A stretch of DNA of 64,000 bases, taken from positions 32,539 through 96,538 of the forward strand of contig PKTP01000004.1 in the NCBI GenBank assembly GCA_002869105.1, given 5' to 3'. Below, one piece after another: positions 46,263 through 55,897 of this stretch; within the stretch, counting starts at the first letter, position 1; the number at the start of each line of letters is the position of its first letter. The position numbers and the translations under genes were made by a program. This DNA is from Alphaproteobacteria bacterium. Its GTDB lineage: Bacteria; Pseudomonadota; Alphaproteobacteria; UBA7879. The notes beneath the pieces were generated by a model that was given only the letters and a program-made list of their open reading frames with translations, searched no databases and was not told where the DNA came from.

Positions 46263-48083
46263 ATGATTAAAAATATTTTACTTGTTGTTTTTACATTCGC
46301 TTCTTCTGTAAGTTTTCATTTAAAAGCCAAATCGCCCCGTGATCGGATGGCGCATCTTGTCTTTGAGATGATGGAAGAAAATGCCAATTTTCAACGATAC
46401 ACAGGATCTGAAGAATTTGCTAAAGACAATGCTTCAGCAGAAGAGAGTGGAAGAAGAGTGCGAGAGCTAACAGAGCTTAAGACTAAACTAGAAGCTGGAA
46501 TTTCATCTTCAAATCAACATCTTGAATCTGTGCTACCGTTAATAGAAAATCCAGAAATAACAATACAAGACATTTTCATTCAGTGTATGAATTACAGAAA
46601 TCGGATCATTAACTCCAGGAATGCTAATATTTATGATTTTATGTACAGAGGATCATTGACTCAAGATATCAATCTTATTTCCTCTCATAGCGAGCCATCC
46701 CGTTATTTTTATTCAGGTTCAGATATCTATAATACACTTGGCGATTATGACCTATCAATGTTTCAGCAGTTGGATCAATTACTTTTTTTGACATGGTCCC
46801 AAATGTCACATGAAGAAAGACTTGATGACAACATTCAGAAAATAGTGAAAACGATGCCAAGCTTATGGGAGACGCTTTATGGTGAAAAGCCTTGGAATGC
46901 CGAAATGCGCCCTGATAATTTTTGTGGATTCAAACTTTTTAATATTGCATACCAGCCTCTTAAAAAATTATGTAAAGATTTAATGACAACCATTAAAGAG
47001 AAGCATCATTATAAAGAGTCAAACGATGTAGAGAGTGATGATCTTACAACGATGATACGTGAAAATATAGAGGTGGTTGTGGCTGATCTTGAAGCTCATT
47101 TAAAAGACCCAAGATATTCATTCACCGGCGTATTTCAATCTAAGACAGACAATACAGAAAAGATCCGAATATCCCTCTCTGTCCAAGATTGGATAGAATC
47201 AGTGAAGGCTATAGATTGTTTGGAAGATCTAGCAGGAGGACGCTTTTATTATGATCGGCTTTCTAAAACGATGAATGTGGATTGGAAAGCTACGATAGCT
47301 AAATATAAGCAAACCATAGAAAAGAAAAAACGCGAAGAGGAAGCAGCATCCAAACCAAGTAAGCCCAAGCATAAGGGCAAAAAAGGCAAAGGGAATAAGA
47401 ATCGTTTTGGACATAAAAACCGCACTCAGCCAAATCCAGAACATTTCTCAACACACTTTTCTATGGAACAGGTAACAGAAGGTGTTGCAGCTGGGATGCC
47501 TGAGGAAGAAAATGATGAAAAACTTCTTGAGGCAGTCATGGAAGTTTTAGATATGGATGAAGAAGGAGAAGAGCAGTTTGAAGAAGCTGCAGCTGCAGGC
47601 GGTGAGGGCCATGAGGAAGAAGCAGGTGAAGCTATTGAAGATAGACAGGAAAAAGAGTTTGTTTATCCTGATATGGTGAGGAAATGGGCCAGCTCAACGA
47701 TTACCCTTGCGCAGCTGAGAAAAGAACTAGCAGAAACACCCTCTCAATTCCAACGATTTTTGATAGATTTATTTGATCCCACAAAAGTTAGTCAAATAAC
47801 TTTTAAGAAATTCCATAAAAATTGGGCGGCTATTGGTGGTAAAATTGCAGGATTTAAAAATGGTGGCTCCCATCGTTTAATACAATTCCCAAAGGCGCTT
47901 ATGAACCAACAGAAAGACGCAGCGGCATCTTCTACCAGCCATATGCAAACCGGAAATGTTAGTTTATGGGGAACTTTTGATCATAAGAAAAGAGGATTTT
48001 CCTGCACGGCTGATAATATTGGCCCATTGCGTTCAGCCTTTGTCTGGGCTGGGTACTATCCTGAAGGTATTACGGTTAAGTGA
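46263..48083 (+). CDS. large secreted charge-rich protein of unknown function
   Basis: The 606-residue protein (ATG 46263; a TTG at 46251 is less likely) starts with a signal peptide (IKNILLVVFTFASSVSFHLKA). Residues about 20-340 look helical. A strongly basic segment follows (about 345-385, KKKREEEAASKPSKPKHKGK then KGKGNKNRF), then a strongly acidic one (about 425-465, DMDEEGEEQFEEAAAA). The last 120 residues form a compact-looking domain with IGGKIAGFKNGGSHRLIQFP, which loosely recalls the GSH motif of HicA-like RNA-binding toxins; this likeness is weak. Exported and lineage-specific, it may act at the host interface, but nothing proves this. Confidence 0.7.
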   Translation: MIKNILLVVFTFASSVSFHLKAKSPRDRMAHLVFEMMEENANFQRYTGSEEFAKDNASAEESGRRVRELTELKTKLEAGISSSNQHLESVLPLIENPEITIQDIFIQCMNYRNRIINSRNANIYDFMYRGSLTQDINLISSHSEPSRYFYSGSDIYNTLGDYDLSMFQQLDQLLFLTWSQMSHEERLDDNIQKIVKTMPSLWETLYGEKPWNAEMRPDNFCGFKLFNIAYQPLKKLCKDLMTTIKEKHHYKESNDVESDDLTTMIRENIEVVVADLEAHLKDPRYSFTGVFQSKTDNTEKIRISLSVQDWIESVKAIDCLEDLAGGRFYYDRLSKTMNVDWKATIAKYKQTIEKKKREEEAASKPSKPKHKGKKGKGNKNRFGHKNRTQPNPEHFSTHFSMEQVTEGVAAGMPEEENDEKLLEAVMEVLDMDEEGEEQFEEAAAAGGEGHEEEAGEAIEDRQEKEFVYPDMVRKWASSTITLAQLRKELAETPSQFQRFLIDLFDPTKVSQITFKKFHKNWAAIGGKIAGFKNGGSHRLIQFPKALMNQQKDAAASSTSHMQTGNVSLWGTFDHKKRGFSCTADNIGPLRSAFVWAGYYPEGITVK

Positions 48084-48432
48084 GTGTGATTAAGTTTCCA
48101 TTTATCCGCAATTTTAATGAGATAAATGTGTGCATGAATTGAGCCTTGTCTTGAATGAGCTCTGTTCAACTTCTTTCATTTTTCTCTTAATAAAACATAA
48201 ACATTCAGTTTTTACATTATTAACTTTTCGTTTTTTAAGTTAAAATAAAATTAATAAAAAGTTAATGGCAGAAATCAGGGCTTACATTAGGGATGATTTC
48301 TCTGAATTTTAGATTTTAAATCAATTTTTACAATTTCTTTTTTGTTTAAATGTATTAAGATAAATGTATCAAAAGCATATAAGGTTTTATGCTTTTTGAG
48401 GTAAAGTAAGAAACAAAAAAAAGAGGCAAAAA
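48084..48432. other. AT-rich gap with a 9-bp hairpin
   Basis: No gene is seen. The stretch is very AT-rich. Near its end AAAAGCATA (48371-48379) pairs perfectly with TATGCTTTT (48388-48396) around an 8-base loop and runs into a short T-tract. It could stop read-through from the gene before, or be a leader hairpin of the small gene that follows. Confidence 0.5.
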
Positions 48433-48510
48433 ATGAAAAAAATTATGTTCTACGCTACTGGCATATCTATGGTACTTGTTGCTACAGCTCTTATGACTGG
48501 CTGTCCATAA
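48433..48510 (+). CDS. 25-residue lipoprotein-like peptide
   Basis: A very short gene: M-K-K-I start, a hydrophobic core of about 18 residues (MFYATGISMVLVATALMTGC) and then only Cys24-Pro25 before TAA. The end fits a lipobox (M-T-G-C), so after processing by LspA just a lipidated Cys-Pro dipeptide would remain. AGAGG lies 7 bases before ATG, a hairpin stands upstream and a textbook terminator 27 bases downstream, which together argue that this is a real unit. Candidates: an entericidin- or lysis-like small lipoprotein, a membrane toxin, or a leader peptide. Confidence 0.5.
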   Translation: MKKIMFYATGISMVLVATALMTGCP

Positions 48511-48536
48511 GTCCAAGATAATTAATTAAACAATTA

Positions 48537-48562
48537 AAGCTCACATCGGTGAGCTTTTTTTT
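48537..48562 (+). terminator. rho-independent terminator
   Basis: AAGCTCAC (48537-48544) and GTGAGCTT (48549-48556) form an 8-bp stem with the loop ATCG, followed by a run of T to 48562. It ends the small lipoprotein-like transcript. Being symmetric, it may also help stop the broken LuxR gene coming from the right. Confidence 0.85.
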
Positions 48563-48566
48563 GTCT

Positions 48567-49526
48567 TTAATTTATAATGTGCACACCCAAACGAGGTAGC
48601 CAGTCTTTTGGAGGGATCTCTCTTTGCTTGTAGAATAAAGCAAGCTTTGGTTTATCCTCGACCAACTGCAACCAAGGCTGATATCATGGGCATCAGCCTG
48701 TGGTGTGTTCACTAGCTCCATCATCTTTACTTTGCCAAATACCATCAGCAGTCCAAATGCCCCCCTTGAAGCATAATGATGATGTGGATGTTTTTTTGAA
48801 CACCAAGCTTGCGCCTCACGTTGCTGAGATACTCTTCAACAGTTTTGGGTTGAAGACTCAAGTTGGAAGCGATTTGTTTTGCTGCCAGTCCCTTTTTAGC
48901 TCCAGCACACACTTGGTTTCTTGAATGCTAAGATCGACACATCCCCTTAACCCGATGCACGTCAAGGTTGGCTGTGTTTCAATCCAGATGGGCTGGCTGG
49001 GATGATAATTTTCCAAATGAGACGTATTGCTTGCTTTGATTGGTGTGATGTTTTTGGGATAAATAAGCGTTTCAATGCGTGGTTTGAGATAGGCAATAAA
49101 TTGCTTCAAAAGGTGCTGTTTCGTCAGATAAAAATTAGAGAGCGATAAATCTTCTTTTGATCCAGCAAATTCCCAGGTTTCAACGCCTTCATAAAATTTT
49201 TGATAAAGACTGACACCGTTCCAGATGTCGTATTGGTGGAGGGCATTGATAACATTGTCTTTTAAGTCTGTTGGCCAAAGTCGAAGATTCAACGTTGTGG
49301 GGTCTAATCCTGTGGCATTTTCAATAAAAGCAATGCTATTTTCATTGAGTGATTCAAGATAAAAATCACTCCACTCCAAATTATTAAATAAACTAAGGTG
49401 TCTGCCATCATCGTAAAACCGCTGATAGGAAAAATGATGTAAGTTATATTTTTTTAAAAACCAGTCGACTTCTTCTCTTAACTTCGTTGAAATGATAGCA
49501 TTGTATGTTTTTAAATTGAGGTGCAT
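48567..49526 (-). pseudogene. LuxR-type transcriptional regulator, frameshifted
   Basis: The intact first part (49526 to about 48895) gives about 210 residues with an N-terminal sensor-like domain, then the start of a LuxR HTH (LSIQETKCVLELK). At 48891-48897 the minus strand reads CTAAAAAGGG; one more A would join it to GLAAKQIASNLSLQ then PKTVEEYLSNVRRKLGVQK, a clear GerE/LuxR recognition helix. Without it the frame ends at 48858. Past the HTH a second shift in a run of six G (48760-48765) and two TGA codons separate a still protein-like tail (LALFYKQREIPPKDWLPRLG) that ends at 48567. DNA binding by the truncated product is unlikely. Confidence 0.68.
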
Positions 49527-49619
49527 AAATCATATGGATGAAACACAAATATCCCCACAACATAGCAAGATGTAATCAATTAGAAAAATAATAACAATTC
49601 TTATATAGTGAGAATTATT

Positions 49620-50720
49620 TCAATAGTAGCGCTGTAGCCTTTGATCCTTGTTTATATCAGCATTGATAATAAACCCGAGGGAAATGAGAAGTGTCCACAT
49701 GGCTGTCCCCCCATAAGATATAAAAGGAAGAGGAACGCCAACAACGGGTAATAACCCAATAACCATGGCAATGTTAATAAAAACATATAAGAAAATAGTT
49801 CCACTCAGGCCCACCGCCATTAGTCGACAAAATGAGCTCTGACAGCGAAGGCCAACATAAATACCTGTAATAATCAGCATGAAATACCCAGAAAGGAGCA
49901 CCAAACTCCCAACAAATCCAAACTCTTCAGCAAAGAGCGTGAAAATAAAGTCGGTTTGTTTTTCTGGCAAGAAATTGAGATGACTTTGTGTGCCAGCCAT
50001 AAACCCTTTGCCAAAAATTCCCCCTGACCCCAGAGCTATTTTTGATTGCATAATATGATAGCCGGCTCCAAAGGGATCTCGTTCAGGGTTTAAAAATGTG
50101 AGAACGCGCTTTTTTTGATAGGTATGTAAAAAATTCCAAGCAACCGGGATGAGGGCCAGAATAGCACCGCCAGAAATGATAAAGACTCGCTTTGGCACCC
50201 CGGCAATAAAAAGCATCAGAACACCACTGGCAACAATCATGATGGCAGTCCCCAAATCAGGTTGTTTAGCGACAAGGGCTGCGGGTATTAAAATCATTAA
50301 CAGGGGAACGAAGAGTGTTGATAGTTTTTGAATTTCTTCATGGGTCCGACGATGAAAATAGCACGCCAAAGATAAAATGAGAGAAACCCGCATGATCTCT
50401 GAAGGTTGAATATTAATGGGGCCTATTCTTAGCCATCGTTGCGCCCCCATCCCTATATGTCCCATCACGAGGACTGATAACAGCAATAAAATCGCGATGC
50501 AGTAGAGGCTATAGGCATATTTGATCCAGAACTGAATCGGGCTATAAACGATTATTAAAAAAATCCCGATGCCAATTAAAAATCGGATCAATTGATTTTG
50601 TGCCCAAGGTGATACATCGCCGCCGGCTGCATCGTATAATAAGGCAAGGCCAAGACCAACAAAGGCCAACATTAAAACAAGAAGGGTTTTATTCATTTTT
50701 TTTAAGTTATGAAATAACAT
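49620..50720 (-). CDS. rodA: rod-shape glycosyltransferase RodA
   Basis: RodA is the SEDS polymerase of the elongation machine, partner of PBP2. The 366-residue product (start ATG 50720, with AAGAAGAG upstream, overlapping mrdA by 14 bases) has about ten transmembrane helices and the blocks GAQRWLRIGPINIQPSE, KQPDLGTAIM, FLPEKQTDFIFTLFAEEFG and VVGVPLPFISYGGTAM. The frame stays open further upstream, inside mrdA, but that part is a shadow of mrdA. It is the last gene of the gpsA-to-rodA row. Confidence 0.93.
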   Translation of the reverse strand: MLFHNLKKMNKTLLVLMLAFVGLGLALLYDAAGGDVSPWAQNQLIRFLIGIGIFLIIVYSPIQFWIKYAYSLYCIAILLLLSVLVMGHIGMGAQRWLRIGPINIQPSEIMRVSLILSLACYFHRRTHEEIQKLSTLFVPLLMILIPAALVAKQPDLGTAIMIVASGVLMLFIAGVPKRVFIISGGAILALIPVAWNFLHTYQKKRVLTFLNPERDPFGAGYHIMQSKIALGSGGIFGKGFMAGTQSHLNFLPEKQTDFIFTLFAEEFGFVGSLVLLSGYFMLIITGIYVGLRCQSSFCRLMAVGLSGTIFLYVFINIAMVIGLLPVVGVPLPFISYGGTAMWTLLISLGFIINADINKDQRLQRYY

Positions 50721-52521
50721 GACTCTTCTTATATAGGTTGTGATAGATGTATTGAAAAATATTTTTGACCACAGGTCCAGTGGTGCGCCCCCCCCAACCG
50801 CCATGTTCAATGATGAGAGCAAGGGCATATTTGGGGTTGTGAGCGGGGGCGTAGCCAGTGAAAATTGCATTATCTCTAAGGTGCCAAGGTGTATCATTGA
50901 CAGAGCGAATCCCCTGCTGACGCTCTTTTAACGTGATTCGCTTGACTTGGCTGGTTGATGTTTTGCCGGCGATACGAAAATCTGCGATATTAAGTCGAGC
51001 ACGTCGACCCGTTCCGCTTGAGCTATTGACGGTTTGATCGAGTGCTTTTTGTAAAAATTGAGTGTTATCTTCTGTGATTTTTGTGTGCTGTGGCGCAATA
51101 GTATCACTTTTTCTGAGATGAGGTTGAATATCATGACCACCATTGGCAATCATTGAGATAGCATAAACCCATTGAAGTGGGGTTGCAAGAAGCGCTCCTT
51201 GACCAATGGATAAGTTGATGGTATCCCCGAGCCACCACGGCTGTTGATACAGTTTTCTTTTCCACTCAGGAGAGGGCAGTAGACCAGATTTTTCGGGATC
51301 TAGATCAATGCCTATTAAGTGCCCAAATTTAAAATCAGAGAGGGTTTGAATAAGTTTGTCGATCCCTAAAAGTTGAGTTGCTTTATAAAAAAAGATATCA
51401 CAAGACTGGACAATGGCTTTGAGTAAATTTGTTGATCCGTGGCCACCTTTGTTCCAGCAGTGAAAAGTGTGTGATCCTACAGGGTATTTACCATCACACC
51501 CTACTTTATACGTGGATCCAATATGTGGGTTTTTCAGGAGAGCATACGCAATGAAGACTTTAATGAGAGACCCTGGACTATATAAGCCTGAAATAACTTT
51601 ATTAACGAGAGGATGACTTTCTTCTCTCAGAAGTTCTTGCCAGTCTTTTGATGAAATCCCTTTTGTAAACACATTGGGATCAAAGCCAGGGATTGAAACA
51701 AGGGCAAGAATCTCTCCGGTATGAACATCCATGACGATGGCAGCGGCACTTTTATAGTCTTTGAGCACATCATAAATATGATTTTGTAAAGGAAGGTCTA
51801 TTGTAAGAGAGATATCCTCTCCAGGAAGAGATGGCTCTTTGGAGAGAGTGCGAATTTTTTGACCAAGGGCATTGTTTTCTGTTTCTAATTGGCCAAAATC
51901 TCCGCGCAGATCTTCGTCATAGGAGCGTTCAATACCACTTTTTCCAATGACCACCCCGGGAACAGAAAGAAGAATATTTTTAGAAACTTCCTCTTGATTG
52001 GGCTTGCTCACATATCCGAGAACATGGCTGAGAGATTTATTATGGGGGTAAAACCGCTCATCACTTTTGATAACCTCGAGCCCAGGGATCGTAAAACTAT
52101 TGATTTCAAGAATGGATAGTTCTTCCCATGACAAGTTTCTTTTGATTTCAAGGGGAATATATTTTGGAATTTTATCGGCTTTTTCTATGAGGGCTTCACT
52201 CTCTTCTTCTGAGAGCGTAATCAGTTGACTGATTTTTTCTAGAGTTTCGGAGAGGTTTTTATTTTTGCGCCGATCAAGAACAGCGTGATATTTAGGTTTG
52301 TTTAAAGCAAGAACGGCGCCATGACGATCCAGTATTTTACCCCTTTGGGGCTTGATTGGCGTTGTCTGAATGCGATTCTTATCCGAAAGCATTGTATAGT
52401 GATCCCTTTTGTACACCTGCAGATAATAAAGCCGGACAGCTAAAACCATAAAACAGAGAGACATTAAACCGATTAAAACAACAACGCGTGTTGAAAAAGA
52501 CTCAATCGACCCTTTAGCCAT
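50707..52521 (-). CDS. mrdA: penicillin-binding protein 2 (MrdA)
   Basis: This transpeptidase works with RodA in side-wall growth. The 604-residue protein has an N-terminal membrane anchor (about 12-32), a dimerisation/pedestal domain, and transpeptidase motifs S318-L-I-K321, S373-C-D375 and K520-T-S522 followed by TSQVK. The third motif is normally KTG or KSG; here Gly is replaced by Ser with codon TCA, two bases away from any Gly codon. All else looks functional. It overlaps mreD by 8 bases and rodA by 14. Confidence 0.94.
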   Translation of the reverse strand: MAKGSIESFSTRVVVLIGLMSLCFMVLAVRLYYLQVYKRDHYTMLSDKNRIQTTPIKPQRGKILDRHGAVLALNKPKYHAVLDRRKNKNLSETLEKISQLITLSEEESEALIEKADKIPKYIPLEIKRNLSWEELSILEINSFTIPGLEVIKSDERFYPHNKSLSHVLGYVSKPNQEEVSKNILLSVPGVVIGKSGIERSYDEDLRGDFGQLETENNALGQKIRTLSKEPSLPGEDISLTIDLPLQNHIYDVLKDYKSAAAIVMDVHTGEILALVSIPGFDPNVFTKGISSKDWQELLREESHPLVNKVISGLYSPGSLIKVFIAYALLKNPHIGSTYKVGCDGKYPVGSHTFHCWNKGGHGSTNLLKAIVQSCDIFFYKATQLLGIDKLIQTLSDFKFGHLIGIDLDPEKSGLLPSPEWKRKLYQQPWWLGDTINLSIGQGALLATPLQWVYAISMIANGGHDIQPHLRKSDTIAPQHTKITEDNTQFLQKALDQTVNSSSGTGRRARLNIADFRIAGKTSTSQVKRITLKERQQGIRSVNDTPWHLRDNAIFTGYAPAHNPKYALALIIEHGGWGGRTTGPVVKNIFQYIYHNLYKKSHVIS

Positions 52522-53005
52522 GTGTTGTCCCCTTTTGAAAAATATGCATCTGAAGGGGAAAGATGGTCCAAGTTAAAATATATTTCAGGATGAAATGCGT
52601 GGGCATCACAGTTTTGAGAAAGAAAAGTCCTCCTAAAAACTGGAAGAGATAGATGGCGCTAACGATCAGGGCGTAGGCAATCCATACTTTTTGAAACCGC
52701 GTTTTTTTCATCCATACACTGACGATATGAGAAAGGCCACAGCATACCAATATACTTGTTAAATAATAGCCCAGAGGCAAATTTTGAGAGAGGCCAAGGC
52801 TAATACCAAATACAAGGCTGTAGAGAACCCATTCATATTTAAGGTCCGACAAAACAAGATAAAACACAAACCCATAACTAAAAAAAGGCATTAAAAAGAA
52901 GCCATTGAATAGAATGTCTAAAAATATCGAGGTGAGCGCAAACAAGAGGATCTCTAGGCGCAAATAAAGATGATTGCTTTGTTTTGTTTTAGGTTGAAGA
53001 GGCAT
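52514..53005 (-). CDS. mreD: rod-shape determining protein MreD
   Basis: MreD is a small polytopic membrane protein of the elongation complex. The 163-residue product has about five hydrophobic helices. The frame is open upstream through the end of mreC, but AAGGA followed by TGAAG points to ATG 53005, giving a 17-base overlap with mreC; ATG 53011 is also possible. The call rests on size, topology and position between mreC and mrdA, as this family is poorly conserved. Confidence 0.82.
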   Translation of the reverse strand: MPLQPKTKQSNHLYLRLEILLFALTSIFLDILFNGFFLMPFFSYGFVFYLVLSDLKYEWVLYSLVFGISLGLSQNLPLGYYLTSILVCCGLSHIVSVWMKKTRFQKVWIAYALIVSAIYLFQFLGGLFFLKTVMPTHFILKYILTWTIFPLQMHIFQKGTTHG

Positions 53006-53909
53006 CTTCATCCTTAAAAAGACGCTTGTGGATTTCTGCTGTCCGCACAATGGATATAAAAAGGATGTTGCGTGGATTGATTCTAAGCCTGGCGATGACG
53101 TAATCTGGCTTGATGCTTTCAATACGGCCAATGTTTAGGCGTGGAGGATAGACACCCCCTTTACCGCTTGTGCTGAGGGTCATGCCCGGCTCTAAATCAT
53201 CTTGGGATTGGATATAGCGTATTTTGATCCGATTATTCCCCATACCCGAAGCGATTCCTTTTTGTTTTGATTCATCCATGATAATGGGCAGTTTGGAGCT
53301 AGGGTCTGATAATAACAGTCCATAGCTAAAGTGGGGGGATGTTTTAATGATGCGGCCAATAACCGTGCCATGATAAACCAGAGGATCGTTGATATTGATA
53401 TTGTCCTCTGTGCCTTTATCGAGAAGAATGCTTTGCTTAAAAGGCTGGCCAGGAAATCCAATGATTTTAGCTGTGATGGCATCCTTGCTGAGTGCCGCGT
53501 TGTCTTGATACCCTTTGAGATGATTGAGTTCCTCTATGTCTATCTCGAGTTGTTGAATCTTGGATTGTAAGGCCTCTATTTTATTCACATGTTCTTTGAT
53601 ATCGTTTTGTGTTTCTATAGGAAGCCGGAAGGAAAAGGTATGCTCAGCTTTACGCATGACGGATAGAGCAGGGGCGATCAGCCTCTGCAAGCGTTCCTGG
53701 GTGTAATCTTTAAGATGGATCCACATCTTTGGCTTAATCAGATCTAATAGCAAGCATGAAAACACCAACAGAGTTAGGACAATGAAAGACTTTTTCAAAG
53801 CCTTACGATAGGAAAAGAGAAAAAGAATAGAAGAAGACTCTTTTAACTGTTTATCAAAGGTGCCTGAGGAAGATGAGGCAGGTTTTGAGAAAAGTCTTTT
53901 TTTAGACAT
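52989..53909 (-). CDS. mreC: rod-shape determining protein MreC
   Basis: This bitopic periplasmic protein organises PBP2/RodA. The 306-residue protein has a basic cytoplasmic tail, a transmembrane helix (about 38-58), a coiled-coil (about 100-140, VNKIEALQSKIQQLEIDIEE) and the beta-barrel domains with DPLVYHGTVIGRI and LLLSDPSSKLPIIMDESKQK. mreB lies 22 bases upstream. Confidence 0.92.
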   Translation of the reverse strand: MSKKRLFSKPASSSSGTFDKQLKESSSILFLFSYRKALKKSFIVLTLLVFSCLLLDLIKPKMWIHLKDYTQERLQRLIAPALSVMRKAEHTFSFRLPIETQNDIKEHVNKIEALQSKIQQLEIDIEELNHLKGYQDNAALSKDAITAKIIGFPGQPFKQSILLDKGTEDNININDPLVYHGTVIGRIIKTSPHFSYGLLLSDPSSKLPIIMDESKQKGIASGMGNNRIKIRYIQSQDDLEPGMTLSTSGKGGVYPPRLNIGRIESIKPDYVIARLRINPRNILFISIVRTAEIHKRLFKDEDASST

Positions 53910-53931
53910 CCACTGCTCATGGGGTTTTCAT

Positions 53932-55035
<1,104 letters not shown>

Positions 55036-55051
55036 CTATATTCTTCCCCGG

Positions 55052-55897
55052 TCATTTGAAAAAATGACTGAGGGGTGAAGGGATCAATTGCAGACCGTTG
55101 CCTTTGTCATCCTGGACATGGAACTGATTTGCCCGCAAAAGGTCTTTATATTCATGACGCACCAGGCCAAGGCCATGGGTTTGCGTATGGCAGAGGAGAG
55201 CCCCAATTTTGGTTTCAATGATGTATAGAGCCGTTCCTATTTCCTGCGGTGGGGCGTTAAAGGTAAAGCCCATGCACTCTTTGTGAATGCCACCCCGATG
55301 TTTGGTGCGGGCCATCAGCTCTTGACCCATGTAGCACCCTTTTGTCCAACTCAGAGCGGTCATTGCATCAAAATGATATTCAATAATGACGCTTTTTTGA
55401 ACGCTCAGTTCTTGACTACCCTCTGCAATGCCGAGGACATATCGATGGTTTTGAAAATGAATTTCATCGTGCAGGTTTTGAACAGAGACCTTTTCTGGTA
55501 CCACAATAATCGTTCCAAGACTGGGATAACGGGGATCGTGCGCTTTAAAAAAAGTGTCCAAAGGGCAGTCTGGTGAATAGGGAACGGTATCAATCAAAAC
55601 AGAGAATGAGGATGAGAGATCTTGAATATCAACATGATTCCGAAGTTTATACAGGCTCAGCATTTTGATGAATTCGGCGGATCGACCCGATTCGATGACG
55701 GCATAATAGGTATTCCCAATCAGAAATAAGAAAAAATCAAAAAGATATCGTCCTTGAGCATTAAGCCATGCCGTGTAAAGCAGAGGGCTTTTTTCGAGCG
55801 CGTGAACATCCTGGGTGATGAGGCCCTGTAGAACATGAGCAGCATCGGCGCCAGATAAGGCAATGAGGGATCGCGAGTTATAGCGGCAAAGTGTCAT
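55052..55897 (-). CDS. ygfZ: folate-binding Fe-S assembly factor YgfZ/IBA57 family
   Basis: This 281-residue GcvT-like protein has the YgfZ signature KGCYMGQELMARTKHRG (K-G-C-Y-x-G-Q-E, catalytic Cys within). The family binds tetrahydrofolate and helps in building or repairing certain Fe-S enzymes; the fdx-iscX genes at 62.4-63 kb belong to the same area of metabolism. It overlaps the end of gpsA by 20 bases. Confidence 0.88.
   Translation of the reverse strand: MTLCRYNSRSLIALSGADAAHVLQGLITQDVHALEKSPLLYTAWLNAQGRYLFDFFLFLIGNTYYAVIESGRSAEFIKMLSLYKLRNHVDIQDLSSSFSVLIDTVPYSPDCPLDTFFKAHDPRYPSLGTIIVVPEKVSVQNLHDEIHFQNHRYVLGIAEGSQELSVQKSVIIEYHFDAMTALSWTKGCYMGQELMARTKHRGGIHKECMGFTFNAPPQEIGTALYIIETKIGALLCHTQTHGLGLVRHEYKDLLRANQFHVQDDKGNGLQLIPSPLSHFFK

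Noticed and set aside
48700..48924. Plus-strand frame of 74 codons
   Set aside because: It is antisense to the LuxR HTH remnant, whose minus-strand text has clear family motifs.
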